Shown piece after piece: positions 43,761 to 59,100 of a stretch of 64,000 bases of DNA. Position numbers and translations under genes: made by a program. The notes under the pieces are model-generated. The model did not search any database. It saw nothing but the letters and a program-made list of their open reading frames with translations, and was not told the DNA's origin. The stretch covers positions 2,859,501-2,923,500 of the forward strand of contig NC_085882.1 in the NCBI RefSeq assembly GCF_035222275.1. The letters are read 5' to 3'. The stretch comes from Podospora bellae-mahoneyi (lineage: Eukaryota > Ascomycota > Sordariomycetes > Sordariales > Podosporaceae). Each line of letters opens with the position of its first letter. Position 1 is the first letter of the stretch.

Positions 43761-44564
43761 CTATGGAGCAATGCCCGGCCCATACTCCTTCTTCATAGCT
43801 TCGCGAACCATCTGCCCGCATAGCTTAGCTGTTGGATTTGTGCTCACAGCCAACCCCTTGGCGATCTCGTTGCCGTACCTCCCGCCCAGGGCAAAGTCTG
43901 CAGAGGCGTGCTCTTCAAACTCGATCTTTGTCCACTTCGCCTCCGGCCGTTCCTCGTCAACAAGCACAGATTTTGTCAACATCAGCTTGGAAGTCATGAG
44001 ATATATGGCGGCCCTTTGCGTGTGAGCATTGGATAAGGTCTTGGCCACCTGGGGAGAGAGTCGGGAGTATCGCGTGGTTGGCGTAAGAAGCGAGATGGCT
44101 CGGTCGAGATCTCCTAGAAGAATCTTCCCTACTCTGACGCGCTCGGCATCACCGACATTCTGTCGCAATGCTTGTGGTAGCTTGGGGGCGTCGGAAACCA
44201 GAATCGCATCGCCATAAAGCCGCCTAAGCGCTTGCGCCCTGTTGTTCTGCGCGCTCGCATACTGAGGGTATTCTTCGATGAGCTGGTCAAAAGATGCAAC
44301 TGCTTTGCGATATCCTTCCAAGACCTCCTCGCTAGGGCCTGTTCTTGCTGGGTTGGCTTTGAGGTTTTGGACCTCTACATTCTGAATGGAAAGGATAATA
44401 TCACGCTCCCTTTGCGCGATGGATTGATACAGAGCCGGGTCGGAAATGTGCGGGTCTTTTGGGAGAGTCGAGTCGACCTGAATCGCCAGAGCCGGATCAT
44501 ATTCGGGGTCCTTAATTTTTTCGAGCACGTTGATATCGCGCTGGGTCAGGTCAAGATAGGCCAT
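43761..44564 (-). CDS. TTC36-like tetratricopeptide repeat protein
   Basis: This is an intronless gene of 267 residues. Helical TPR-like units are seen from about 85 on (KAVASFDQLIEEYPQYASAQ, NNRAQALRRLYGD, then GDLDRAISLLTP, then AHTQRAAIYLMTSK), ending with the TTC36-type block FALGGRYGNEIAKGLAVSTN followed by PTAKLCGQMVREAM. TTC36 proteins are thought to act as small adaptor proteins; human TTC36 has been linked to stability of 4-hydroxyphenylpyruvate dioxygenase. It is therefore notable that the neighbouring divergent gene here encodes exactly that enzyme. The N-terminal ~60 residues are specific to the fungal form. Its stop lies 168 bp from that of NCE101 (convergent). Confidence 0.8.
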   Translation of the reverse strand: MAYLDLTQRDINVLEKIKDPEYDPALAIQVDSTLPKDPHISDPALYQSIAQRERDIILSIQNVEVQNLKANPARTGPSEEVLEGYRKAVASFDQLIEEYPQYASAQNNRAQALRRLYGDAILVSDAPKLPQALRQNVGDAERVRVGKILLGDLDRAISLLTPTTRYSRLSPQVAKTLSNAHTQRAAIYLMTSKLMLTKSVLVDEERPEAKWTKIEFEEHASADFALGGRYGNEIAKGLAVSTNPTAKLCGQMVREAMKKEYGPGIAP

Positions 44565-45517
44565 GGCGACAGGGGAACTTTGGCAAAGATTAATCGGCGG
44601 GAACCTTGTGACTGCTTTCAGCTGGCGGCTTCTGTATCAATTGACAACACTGGCCACAACTTGGAGCAGCACTACCAGTGAGAAACAATGGGTGGTGTTG
44701 TGTATGTTTCGATTGGAATGTTGGTTGGATATAGGAGACGTGGGGGGACAGCAAGCCGCGACACGGCGGCCTTGGACCGATCAATTCAAACCACTTGGTT
44801 TTCTACTTACTAACCACAGCAGCCAAGCAGGAAAATGACCGGTCTCGTGCCTCAAATCATTACGGAAAGAAGCTCATGGATTTTGAGTGTCGCAGGCCGG
44901 TGCTGACCGTTGCCCCTCCGTCAGAGACCGAGCTCGCCGGAGCTGGGTGCGGCACTCGGCCAAACGCGGCTTTGTGCGGCTTTCCCAGGGGCGATCACTG
45001 CTTCGGTGCCATTCCGCTGGGGCTCCACCACCCGAGCATGCAAACAACAATCCTCGATTCGGCTTTATCGTCATTGTACGTACGGTAACCAGGAATTAGG
45101 TTCGTCTGAACTGGGAAGGAGGAGGAGGATGATACGCGCTCACCCGCTGTTATTCAGCGCTATTCAGTCGGAAAAGCTATGGGAAACGAAGGCCACGGGG
45201 GGACGGTTGATGTCTGCGGTTAACGTGGTGGAAACCAATCAAAGGATCATGGAAGATTGCAGATACTGGAGCAACCAGTTGTGGGTGTTCTTTGTGCTCC
45301 TTTGATACCATGCGGTGTTCGATCGGGAGAGGCTCCAGCCATGCCTCGTGCACTGGCAAAACGATAAGCTCTACCCCAGGTTTCGTGGGGAGGGGGGGGG
45401 GGTGACGTGCGCGGATGTCCTGGACTTATTCCCCGTTTCCCACGAACGGAACTTGGGAGAAGACAAGGGGCTTGTTAAGCCGACCTCAGACTGACTTGGT
45501 TGGATGGTTCTGACTTT
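44565..45517. other. Bidirectional promoter region between the TTC36-like gene and HPPD
   Basis: The two genes diverge across about 1.1 kb. A run of eleven or so G lies at about 45391-45402, followed by TGACGTG. No gene is supported here. Confidence 0.5.
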
Positions 45518-46934
<1,417 letters not shown>

Positions 46935-47911
46935 ATATAGCTAGGGGTTAACTTGCATTTGGGGCGTTATAATTTGGGATGGGATTCATGATGGCATGAT
47001 GGGAGGTAAAATTGATATTTGGGATTTTGTCAACAATGATCAAGAGTTGTTTGATCATCTGTCTATGGCTCGGAGTGACATGAGAAAAGTGGTTGGCTAC
47101 GGATGTTCAACATATGCAGACGACTTCGAATATACAATGATCTTTTCAAATAGGACCTGATTTCCGCTGAAGGATAGAAACATCCTGAGCGTGAAGAATA
47201 CACACATAAAAGCTGTATTGAACTCAATGGTTGTTTGTTTCGTCTGATGAAGCCATCAAATCTCACATTCGCCATATACACCGAGAATTCAGCAATCCTC
47301 TCAGAGAAACTCCCATTCTCCTATGTAGTACTAAAACAGATCCCTACCCCAAGCCCCTTATCCCTCTCCCTATGTGCCCCGCTTCCTATCATCATGCATG
47401 TCCCATCCATGTCTTTGTTACATGTTGTTCATGACGCCCCTTTTGTAGACCTATATTTCCCCACACGCAAAACTCAAAAAGAAATCAAAATCTCTCCCCC
47501 TCTCATCTTTCGCTGGTCTATGTATGATAATGGTGTGTGAAGAAGGTAAAATAAAAGACAACAGATCCGCCATTCCTGAATACTCCTGCCTTTCCACCAG
47601 AGCGAGCCAAGGAAAAGGAGCTCAAAAGAAGTTGGCGAACAAATGAAGGTAGTAAAATATGTGCTGGAAAGAAGTGGCGCAGCGCTCGCCAAAGTTCGTG
47701 GTCATCGGTAGAAGGTAGTCTTGGTCATTTGTGGTGAGAACAAAAGCCGTCAGTGTCCCATCAAGTTGTGGTGTGTGTGTCAGTGTTCTCGAACGAGTGT
47801 GGAGCTGGACGAAGGCTTGATTAAACTCCGTATAGGGTTAACACTAAATGGGAGAATTAAAAATGTATAGGATGCCATTAATTCCCCGTCCTGTGGGTGT
47901 CGTCGTGTCGT
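46935..47911. other. Intergenic 3' region between convergent genes
   Basis: This region lies between the HPPD and carrier genes. Nothing beyond short frames is visible. Confidence 0.5.
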
Positions 47912-49352
47912 CTATAGTCTGGCGATGCCGATCTTGTTCTTGGCCTCGTTCAGGTATTCGGTGGGGTCCATGCCCGGCGCATAGGTAGGGGCGAGACCGC
48001 CGAGGAGGACAAAGACGGTCATGACAGTGAAGAGCATGATCGAAATGCGGCGGAGGATGGGGCGGCGGTTGCCAAAGTCAGCCCATTGGCGACCAGCCTC
48101 GCCAGCATAGCCCTTGATGGCCTCGTAGCCGAGCTTGTAGTAGACCATGCCACCAAGGGCGATGCTGTAACCAAAGAACTGGAGGCCAGTAACCTGGGTG
48201 CCCCAGATGATCATGGAGGCAACAACGAGGAGCACATCTTTGAGCACACCGCAGAGGGTAAGGACGAGCGAAGAAGTCTTGCCAATCTGTGGAGAAGGGG
48301 TTAGCAGCATACGTGGCGTTGCGTCTGAGGGGCCAAGACTTACCAAGAAGACAACCGAGACATTGAGGGCGAAAGCGCACAAGCCGTTGAGGAAGAAGGT
48401 CATGAAACCAACGTCATACACCTCCTGCATGCTAAGCTTGGGGAACTCCCAGAAGAGAGCAACAACAAAGTTCATGGCAGCGCAAACTGGGGCGAAGTAG
48501 TAGAGCGACACCAAGGGGTCCATCTTGAACTCAGCCGAGCTCAGAAGGCGCTGAACCATGGTCAAGCGGAGGGCCTCGAAGGCAATGCCGAAGATCTGGT
48601 AGATGAAGCCAATCCAAACAAACTTGATCTCGCCAATCGACGCGATGACCACACCGACGACAATGACTGAGACGTTGAGGAAGACCTTCAGGTTAGGCTG
48701 AGAGACGCCGAGCGCCCAGCTGGAAAAGAGGACGAAGACAGGAGTGGTAGCCTGGGTAGCACGGTTAGCCCAACAATGCGCACGTCTGTAGATTCCAATC
48801 GCTGCAACTCACCTTGAGCATCTGGATGAAGGCAACGCTAAGGTAGAGATAGGTCAAGTTGCCGCAAATCAAGCTCAAGCTGAAGAAGAAACCAATCGGA
48901 ACAATGGCGCGAAGGTAGACCCGGCCAGTCATCTTGACCGTCTTGCGGCCATCGAGGAGAGTGGTGTAGCGAGCAAGGAGCTGGGTCATGACGGTAGCGA
49001 ACACCAAATGGAAGGTCGTGAGGATGACCGGGTATTCTGGCAAGTCTTAGCATGTGTTCTGCTTCCTGGTGCATTCCTGGTTGTAGGCGTCCTTACCGAA
49101 CCCGAGCGTGGAGAGAATCCATTTGTTGAAGAGGATGACGGAGGAACTCAGGGAAATCCAGATGCTACGAGACAAGACCAATTAGTTTCTGAGCATTCGT
49201 GTGGTTTTAGGAGTGTCGACTGCTCACGTCACGTAGAAAGCCGGATGGAGTGATGGCTTGGGTGGTTGCGACTTCTCGACGTCTGGGTTGACTGTCGGGA
49301 GGGTATCTCGGACCTGCTCGCCAGAGGCGCGAACCTTCTCGTCGACGCCCAT
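47912..49352 (-). CDS. Triose-phosphate-transporter-family membrane carrier (DMT superfamily)
   Basis: Exons 49228-49352, 49097-49164, 48813-49036, 48344-48751 and 47912-48286 give 399 residues; introns are 63, 60, 61 and 57 nt. The TPT family (PF03151) holds nucleotide-sugar and related carriers, mostly of Golgi/ER. About ten hydrophobic helices are present. Family blocks are ISLSSSVILFNKWIL, EYPVILTTFHLVFATVMTQL, FSLSLICGNLTYLYLSVAFIQ, EALRLTMVQRLL, KTSSLVLTLCGVLKDVLLV and FFGYSIALGGMVYYKLGYE. The first ~40 residues are hydrophilic and lie in the cytosol. The 57-nt intron 4 is in frame and free of stops; skipping it fits the family (VVFLIGKTSS). The substrate cannot be given. It is divergent from UDP-galactopyranose mutase at 3.1 kb, too far to claim a shared role. 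Confidence 0.88.
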
Positions 49353-51826
49353 CTTTGCAGTCGTTGTGTTGTTAGATCTGAAGGCTTCTCGAGGGCTCGC
49401 GGATGGATATCACGTCGATGTCGAGAGAAGGGTAAAAGCCAACGTCGAGAAATTTGAGACGAGTGTTGGCTGCGGCGCGGCAGGACGTTGTAGGTCGTGC
49501 TGCGGTGTGAACAAAACGAGTGGATGGCCAAGCCAGCTGCGACCGTATGGGAAGAAGAACTGCGACAGTGAGCTGAGGAAGGAGAAGTGCGGTGCTAGGA
49601 ATGCTAGGAGGCTTTGTTTGTCGGTGCTTCTGCTTGGAGTGTGCCTCGTGATGTGTAGGGCTGGGCGAGGTTGTTGCTTGGATGCTCCTCGACTTGGACT
49701 TTTTTTTAGGGGGGGACGCCTGTGACGGGGATGGGGGCAAAGGGAGCGTCAGGTTCTCGAAAGGGGAACGCGGGTTGTGGGTAAAAAGCGACAGGGGGAA
49801 CCGGTGGTGGTGGTGGGCACTCGGCGGTGCTGGGATGGGTTGCGTTCTGTCAAGGGTGGCCAATCACAGCTTTATCTGGGAAATTGGCCCTGGCTGCGAA
49901 CAGATTACGGATTACGCTCCCATACGTAACCAACTGCAACCGTCAAAAAGACTGGACTCGACCCTCGAGCCTCGACCATCGTGACAGCGCAAGGGCAGTC
50001 AATTCACACAGCCACTTGTCTCTATTACTTCGTGTCTTCTTCTGCCACGGGCAGAGAGCCAGAGACACACAAAGATGGCACCGTGAGCGGTCAAGTCCAG
50101 GGCTTAACTCCTCGTCACAGTCGTGCATTGATACGGCCCGCTTCGGCCACAGCACCTACCACGGTCTTCAAGCTAGCCAACGGGTAGACAAACGCTTAAA
50201 CACAGCGGGAACTAAGCCAAATCAGGCAATGTGCCTTGTTCCAAGACCTGCCATCATAGCATGGGCATGAATCCTACCAGGGGACAGGAAATGAAGTTGA
50301 CGACATCACGGTCATGGATAGATCTACGCGAGAGATATAACTAAAAAGGCAGATTAAAGATCCGATACAAGTGGGTGGCCGATCACGTCAACTTCAACAT
50401 CTACCAAACCTCACAAACCTGGTCAGGGGCGATAGAAACAGGATGTGTCAAATCAGCAGCCACCCGAGGGCCACATGTTGCTCTGTACCATATCTCAAAA
50501 GCCAATGGCTGTTGAGTCTTCAATGTTTCCTATCTTTGGAGCCCGAAAATCTCTATCGATACTCCAGTTCAGCCAGCAGCCTGAGACGTGATCATTAGAA
50601 GTCGTGGAGTAGTCCTTACGAATCTGCAGCATTATTATTAGTGTAGCGATATGTAGATCGAGCAAAGTTCAGTCCAGTCTGCCCCATCGCACTGGTTCAT
50701 GTTTCCCTGACTTTTTTTTTTCTGTTTGACGTCCGTGTCCAACAATAGAAGAGCGGCATTCTCCGGCGGGGTCCAAAGGCATGGCATGGCATCAATCGTC
50801 AAGACGGCCGTCGCAGTCTCGAGTTTTAAGTTTCTAGCCATTGACGAAATGTTTGTTGTTCTGGGAGAATTTTCTACATCTGAATACATGGTCGTTTGCT
50901 TCAGCTCGCTGTGCGAAACAGTCGATGAACTGCAGCTCGCCGGGGCCGTCACGAAACAGCACCGGAGGAAAGCCGTCGGACCTGTGGCTCGTCGGATGTC
51001 TGAATCGTACGGCCATACTAACATGGATTTTTTCTGCGAGGTTGTCTGTATAGGCTGTTGAGGCAAGCTGTCTTGAAACAAGTTCGATGGGTACAAGAGC
51101 TGGGATCCCTTTGCGGAAAGCTCTTGAAGAAGCTTATTGTCCTCCCTCTTCTTGCTGCTGCAACCCGTAACTTGGTGAGGCCGTGTCACTCGGTCTGTAA
51201 CAATAGCCAGGACAAGGTTCCTTGATGTTGTTGTTTGTTTCTTGTTGAGGCCCGTTTGAAGCCGTTGAGCTAGAGATTAACATGCGGCCACGCAGCCCAT
51301 TGCTGATCATAGTCGACCGCCCCATGGAGTTGAAACGTTGAAACAGGCGCAGCTTTGGAGCTCATGTGCCGGTCCCAGCCCAGTCCGACGCAGCAGAAGA
51401 GGAGGTCATACAGGACCAGTTGGAGATGCACATGCAGTACAAGCTCTTTTGCCTCTCGGGATCTCGCATGCATGTTTGCATCTGTGACCTCTGTGCCCCT
51501 CATCATGACACTGACACTGGCTAGACCTTTTGAGGATTTTTGGAGGCGTGCTGAAGGCTGGAGTGTCTCCATAAAGCTTGTCAACTCGAAACTGGGCGTT
51601 CCCTGCTTGCTGCGGACTGTTTGCTGTGAGAGGCTTCCCCACCATGTCGTCTGGAATCGCATCTCCTCATTTTAATGTCCTGGGGTGGTGCAGAGTGGGC
51701 GTTGCGGTTGGTGGTTCGGATGCGAGTCTGCGATAACCGCCTGTCCATCTGTGTTGCAGTCATTTTACTTTTTCATAATAACCAGCGTCGAAAAACAAAA
51801 ATAAATAAGCGGAAAAGTACCGACAG

Positions 51827-51859
<33 letters not shown>

Positions 51860-52420
51860 CACACAGGCACACACAGGTACTTGTACGGAACTAAGGTACT
51901 CCGTACTGTACTCTGTAGATGGGGTGTGATGTGAGCTCGATGCGATGCGGGATGTCACGGCAGGGGTTCTTGGATATTTATTTCTTGGAGCTAGCTGCTC
52001 ATTGGCAGACTGAATAATTTTAGCCCCTCCATCAGGACCCCCTTTTTTTCTGGAACTGGGAGTCGCGGTCTGGCCTAGCAACCAGTCCAAAGCGTCCAAG
52101 CAGCACCTTGGATCAGCACCACGACACACGTGCGGTCACCGCCTTCCTTCCAGGGCCCTAGTTCATCTCCCAGAAGAGGGGGGGGTAATCTGTGTTGCTG
52201 CCCTGTTCCTGCTCTGTCCGCTCTGTCTGCCCATAACCCCCCCCACTAAGAACCTTCCCAATTTCCTGACCTGATCGCATTGTCTTCGTCTTGATCGTTG
52301 CTTCGAACAAGATAATAAACAGCCCGCCGCTCGCTCGTTGTTTCACCAGCAGTTTCTCCTTCTGCTTCTGCTTCTGCTTTGCCCAAGCTTCTTCCTACCT
52401 TCCAGTTGACTTTCTCCACA
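49353..52420. other. Large divergent intergenic region with CA microsatellite
   Basis: This 3.1-kb stretch is the largest gap in the window and separates the carrier and mutase promoters. The part next to the carrier (to about 49865) is a likely leader. The frames here (for example 50638-51189) show no motifs or splice structure. A non-coding RNA is possible but not supported. Confidence 0.45.
51828..51857. repeat. (CA)n microsatellite
   Basis: About 15 CA units, followed by further short CACAGG units up to 51877. Confidence 0.95.
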
Positions 52421-54288
<1,868 letters not shown>

Positions 54289-56133
54289 GTGGTGATGGGA
54301 TATCCAGTCGGCGATAGTGAGAGCCGGCTATATTGGTAATACAAAGCATATATGGGAATGACAGCGGGAGTTTTGCGTGTATAGCCTGTCGAGATTTGGG
54401 CCGTAGGTGTTGGGTTGGGGCATTTACTTGGAATTTCAAGTAGGTATGCGGGAACGGAATAAAACGATTTCCAGTGACGGTAAAGCAAGGCATAGAAAGA
54501 TTTCCTGCCAGCTACGCGTTATAGAGTCAAAAGATAGAACTAATACAGGCTTGACGGCGTGAACATTTCAGGGCATCGGATCTCTCTGTTAAGGATGCTT
54601 GATTGTACTCTGATGCGGATGACATTGCATGTATTGTGTTCAAAAAGTCAGACATTGATCTTGTCCCCCGCTCACGTGAAAGGCTGAGCTGAGACGTGGG
54701 TGCTGAAGAGACACAAGGCGGCCCGGCACAAACCAGGGGGTTGGCGTGCATTTTCGGTTAGGAATAAGAGAGTGACGTCAACGGCGCTGCAGCTACCAGA
54801 TGACTTTAAACCTAACGGCAGCCGATGTCCCACGACGACTCGGGCTCTCTGGAGAGGAGAGAAAGATGGCCGTGTCCTATGGGGGGTGGCAGGTGCAAGT
54901 GATATCTACATTAGAAAACCCTAGTGTAGGATATTATCACACGATGCATGGCATCTGCCCTACTATGCTTGGGCGCGCATCCGGGCCAAGGCAAAAGTTC
55001 GCGCGCCTGTTCCGGATCCGTAATTTGTTTCTGCGTTAAAAAAGCACAAGCGCAGAAAGAGGGGCAAGCGATTGAGCCACAGGCTACACGGGCACCGAAC
55101 AGATGGATTTGGAGCCCGCTCGCTGGGGAAATGGGAAAACTTGGAAATCCGACCACACAGCAAACCCACTTCGTCCTGATTACGGTTTCTGGTATTGCCC
55201 ATTCCATCCCGGCCATCCCTCCATTCAACCTACTACCAGCACCTACCTATCTTATCCCACATTCCCCTATCCACACTCACACACACACAAACAATTTGCT
55301 GCTGCCCGTGGTGTGCTGCTGCTGTGTGATTTGTGTGTGGTCGCCTCGAGTGGTTTTGTTTCCTACTCGACTGTTCCAAATTTGGACCCGCCCTGCCGCC
55401 ACCCACTCACTGTCGGGCCCGGGGGTGCCGTTTCTCTTTCTTGGACTTGTGTTGGGGTTTACTTGGCAGATTTCCTCCTGACCGTTCCGTCCTGGCCATC
55501 GTCTGCAGCTGGCCCAATCCTGAGATTACCTGACCGTATTTGACCATCCTGCACCACCAGACCGATGAACCCGCACTAATTTGTGACCACCTAGGTACTC
55601 GAGCTCACCTCAGCCGGTCAATCTTTGGTGTTCCTTTTTATCTATGAGTGCCGTCTGATACCCCATACCTATAACTATACCTACCTATACCTATACCCTA
55701 GCCGGTGTAGCTGTTTACCACTCACCAGTCACCGGTTCACCGAGCTGTGATAACTCTCTGGCCGCCTAAACTCCCGCCACAGCTTTCGCGACATCTGACC
55801 ACCCGCCCCCGCGCTTTTCCCGGCACTTCCCTCGCAACTTGAAATCCAGCCACATTTCTGGCGCTGGCCGCTCGATACCGCGCACGAAGGAAACTCGAGA
55901 TATCTCGCTGCTGCAACGCTGAAAAATTTGGATCGAGTTTCGTGGACTCGACTCAAGGACCCGCTTTGTCTCTGCCATTCGTTCGCCCCCGCTTGCCGAC
56001 ATCCGTTCCCCTCTCCAGCCTCAACAGCTTCGAGGCCATGAGCTGAACAGAATATGACGACGTTCGCGACCACCCCTGCCCGACGAGCCTGTGATCCCTG
56101 AGTCCGCAGGGCTTTGTTCGAGTTTCCGCGACT
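54289..56133. other. Intergenic region and probable leader of the histidine kinase
   Basis: From about 55200 on the sequence is pyrimidine-rich with repeated CTATACC units near 55666-55698, typical of promoter plus leader. No gene is supported. Confidence 0.45.
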
Positions 56134-59100
56134 ATGGATACCGCCGCGAGGCTGCTCGACGAGCAGCTCGAGTCCCCGGCCCGCCTCTTCGAGAGGCTGC
56201 ATCAGATTTCTGGCTATGTTTGGGACGACTCAAGGCCACCATTTCATTCAACTTACGATAATTGGCATATATATGGGACGAGATTTGTTTCGCCATTTTC
56301 CAGCGGGGGGGCTGTTCCGACATCACCGGCGCCTCACAACAGTCCAGCAAGCCAGCCGGGCGTTGCCGGTTTCACCCTACCTCCCGCGCATCGACCGTCC
56401 TCCCGCGACCACCGCCCATCGACATCGTCTCAGCTTAGCGAAGTCGGCAGCGAACGTTCCGCCACCTCTCCCCCAGTAATCCCGCCCACTGGGTCCGATG
56501 TCCCGGTGATAGAAGAGCCGGTAGTGGCTCGAGTGTCGTATCACGTACTACGAGAGGAGAGGACTTTTCATGTTTTTAAAAGCTTGATCGCACACACCGA
56601 TTCGAGTGCCGAACGCGAGCGGATAGTAAAACCGCTCGACATAATTCGACTTCCAGCTTTACCAGGAGATAGAGGGGCCGTCATCGTCACAGTCTATGAG
56701 GATCCCGGGCCCAACTACCTGTGGGATGTCTTGGATTTAGGACCTGCTTTTTATTATGCGAAGAAGCATGGAGATGGGTGGGAGCCTTCCCGTCCTGGAC
56801 GCACTGGGCACAAACTAGCCCCTCCCATCAGCTTACAGCACTTTTTGGATTTTGCCATTGGGTCGGCGCAAAGTCTGGAAATGATCCATCATGGGCAAGG
56901 CACGATCCACGGCGAAATACGTGGCGACACATTCCACTATAATGTCGAAACAAATAAGGTGAAGCTGGTGTGCCTTGGCTCAGGGTTGAGATCATTTGAG
57001 CATGGACTCACCAGCACCGGTTGGTCGGCCTTATCAAGAGAACTAGGCGCAAAGCACAAGCTGCAATACATCAGCCCCGAGCAAACCGGACGGATGCCGG
57101 CCGAACCGGATACCCGGACAGACATATACTCGTTAGGTGCTCTGTTCTGGAGCCTTCTTACCCAACATCCCGTATTTCGCGGAGAATCCCCCCTCGACGT
57201 TGTACAAGGCGTGCTCAGTCGCAGGATACCCAGCATTTCAACATTCCGAATAGATGTCCCCGAGGTGATTGGGCGCATCATCCAGAAGTGCACCGCAAAA
57301 AATGTTAATGACAGGTACTATTCCGCCAGCGGTCTTCGGCATGACCTGACCTGGGTGAAGAAGTTGCTTGGGGTGGGAGATTTACAAGCTTTGAAAGACA
57401 TGAAGATTGGCACCAACGACGTCTCGTCCTTTTTTAGACTGCCATCATCGATGATTGGACGGGAGCGGGAACGGGCCGAGCTCCTCAAAGTAATCGATAG
57501 AGTGGCCAAGAGACACAGTCTGGCTCTGAATGGTGCTGCCGCACATCGCCAGTCTGATGGCTCAAACGTATCGACCGAGGTGGACGCTGCTGATGTTTCG
57601 AGTGATGGAGCCAGCTCTGCCGAAGGGACGAACCGCTTTGGGACCTCAGTTACAAACAAGGATCGACGGAGCAGTCTTTATCACTCTGCTGTGGGCGTCG
57701 ATTCCGTGGGCGCCTACACAGAGGTCAACTCGTCTGGGGCCGTGAGACCATCCCGGCCGTGGGATCGGCAACACAGCGTGTCTCTAAAAGAATCGGTCCA
57801 GAGCGCGGAAGCAAGCACGTCAGAACCTTCCTGGCGGAGTGCCGCGGTGGCAACCAACGGGACTGACTCTTCAGCGGCTAGCATATCCCGACCACTCGGC
57901 CCTGCAAAATATCGGAAGCAAGGCCAGTGTGAGATTGTGATGATCGAAGGTGCAGGTGGGCTCGGCAAGACCTGTCTGGTTCAGTCCGTTCTGGTGGATG
58001 CCCGCAGAATGGGCTATTGCGCAACAGCCAAGTTCGACACTGCAAGGAGGACAGCCTACGGGCCCCTCATCAAACTGTTGTCTTCCCTTTTCCGCCAAGT
58101 CTGGGGGGAGAGGAACACAGATACCCCGTTTCATCAGGCTTTGAAGCAATCCGTCCGTCCCACATGGCCCACATTGCACAAGGTGCTAGGTCTTCCTGAG
58201 CATATGCTCCCACGTCTAGATACGCCCCTTGGGAGATCATCTTCCAGTCCTCAGCCTCCGAAATCTAACAACTTGAGGAGGCGACCTTCTTCACCAGAAT
58301 TCTCTGGCGCTTCTTCAAAACTGGGAGCTTCCTCGGCTTCTTCCTCGGCCCAGAGCACCCAAGAATTCCTTCGAGGCGGCTCAACTACCAAAGTAAACCG
58401 TCTCGCCAACATCTTCCTCGACGTTTTGCGACTATTCACACGCCACAAGTTTATCTGTTTCTGTTTGGACGACCTTCACTATGCGGACGACGAGAGTTTG
58501 GAGCTCATCATACAGATTGTCAATGCCAAACTGCAGATGGTGCTCATAATCACTTACCGTCCAGACGAAATGTCTCCCGAAAAGCTATATACAATAACAA
58601 ATCCGCCAAAGTCCGATGATCACCTTCGGGCTTGTTACCCCATAACCACCAAAATAACGCTGGAGCCACTTAGCGAGGAAGAAATTCGGGAGTATGTCTC
58701 GACTACGCTCTCGTTACCTAAAGATCAGGTCGTCTCGCTAGCTCTCGTTCTCCAGTCAAAAACAGCAGGAAACCCCTTTTATATGAGGGAGATGCTCAGT
58801 GCTGGTCACCGCAAGAAGTGTATCTGGTATGACTACACTGAGGGCCGGTGGAAGTTTGACCTGGATCGGCTGTTTGAGCACTTCCGCGGGGAGCAAGACT
58901 ACGACGTGCTTGATACAGCATTTATTACCCGTCGTCTGGGAGAGCTACCGCAGGAATCGAGATCAATCCTGGCCTGGGCTGCTCTCATTGGGCAGACGTT
59001 TTCCCTCGATCTTATCGAAAAGTTGATGGAAGGCGAGTTCTACTATACCGACGACAACCAAGACGGGAGTGATGACTGCGCCATCCTTCCGCATGGGAAG

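Noticed and set aside
50638-51189. 183-codon frame in the 3-kb intergenic region
   Set aside because: No motif, no splice partner and ordinary random composition; not enough to call a gene.
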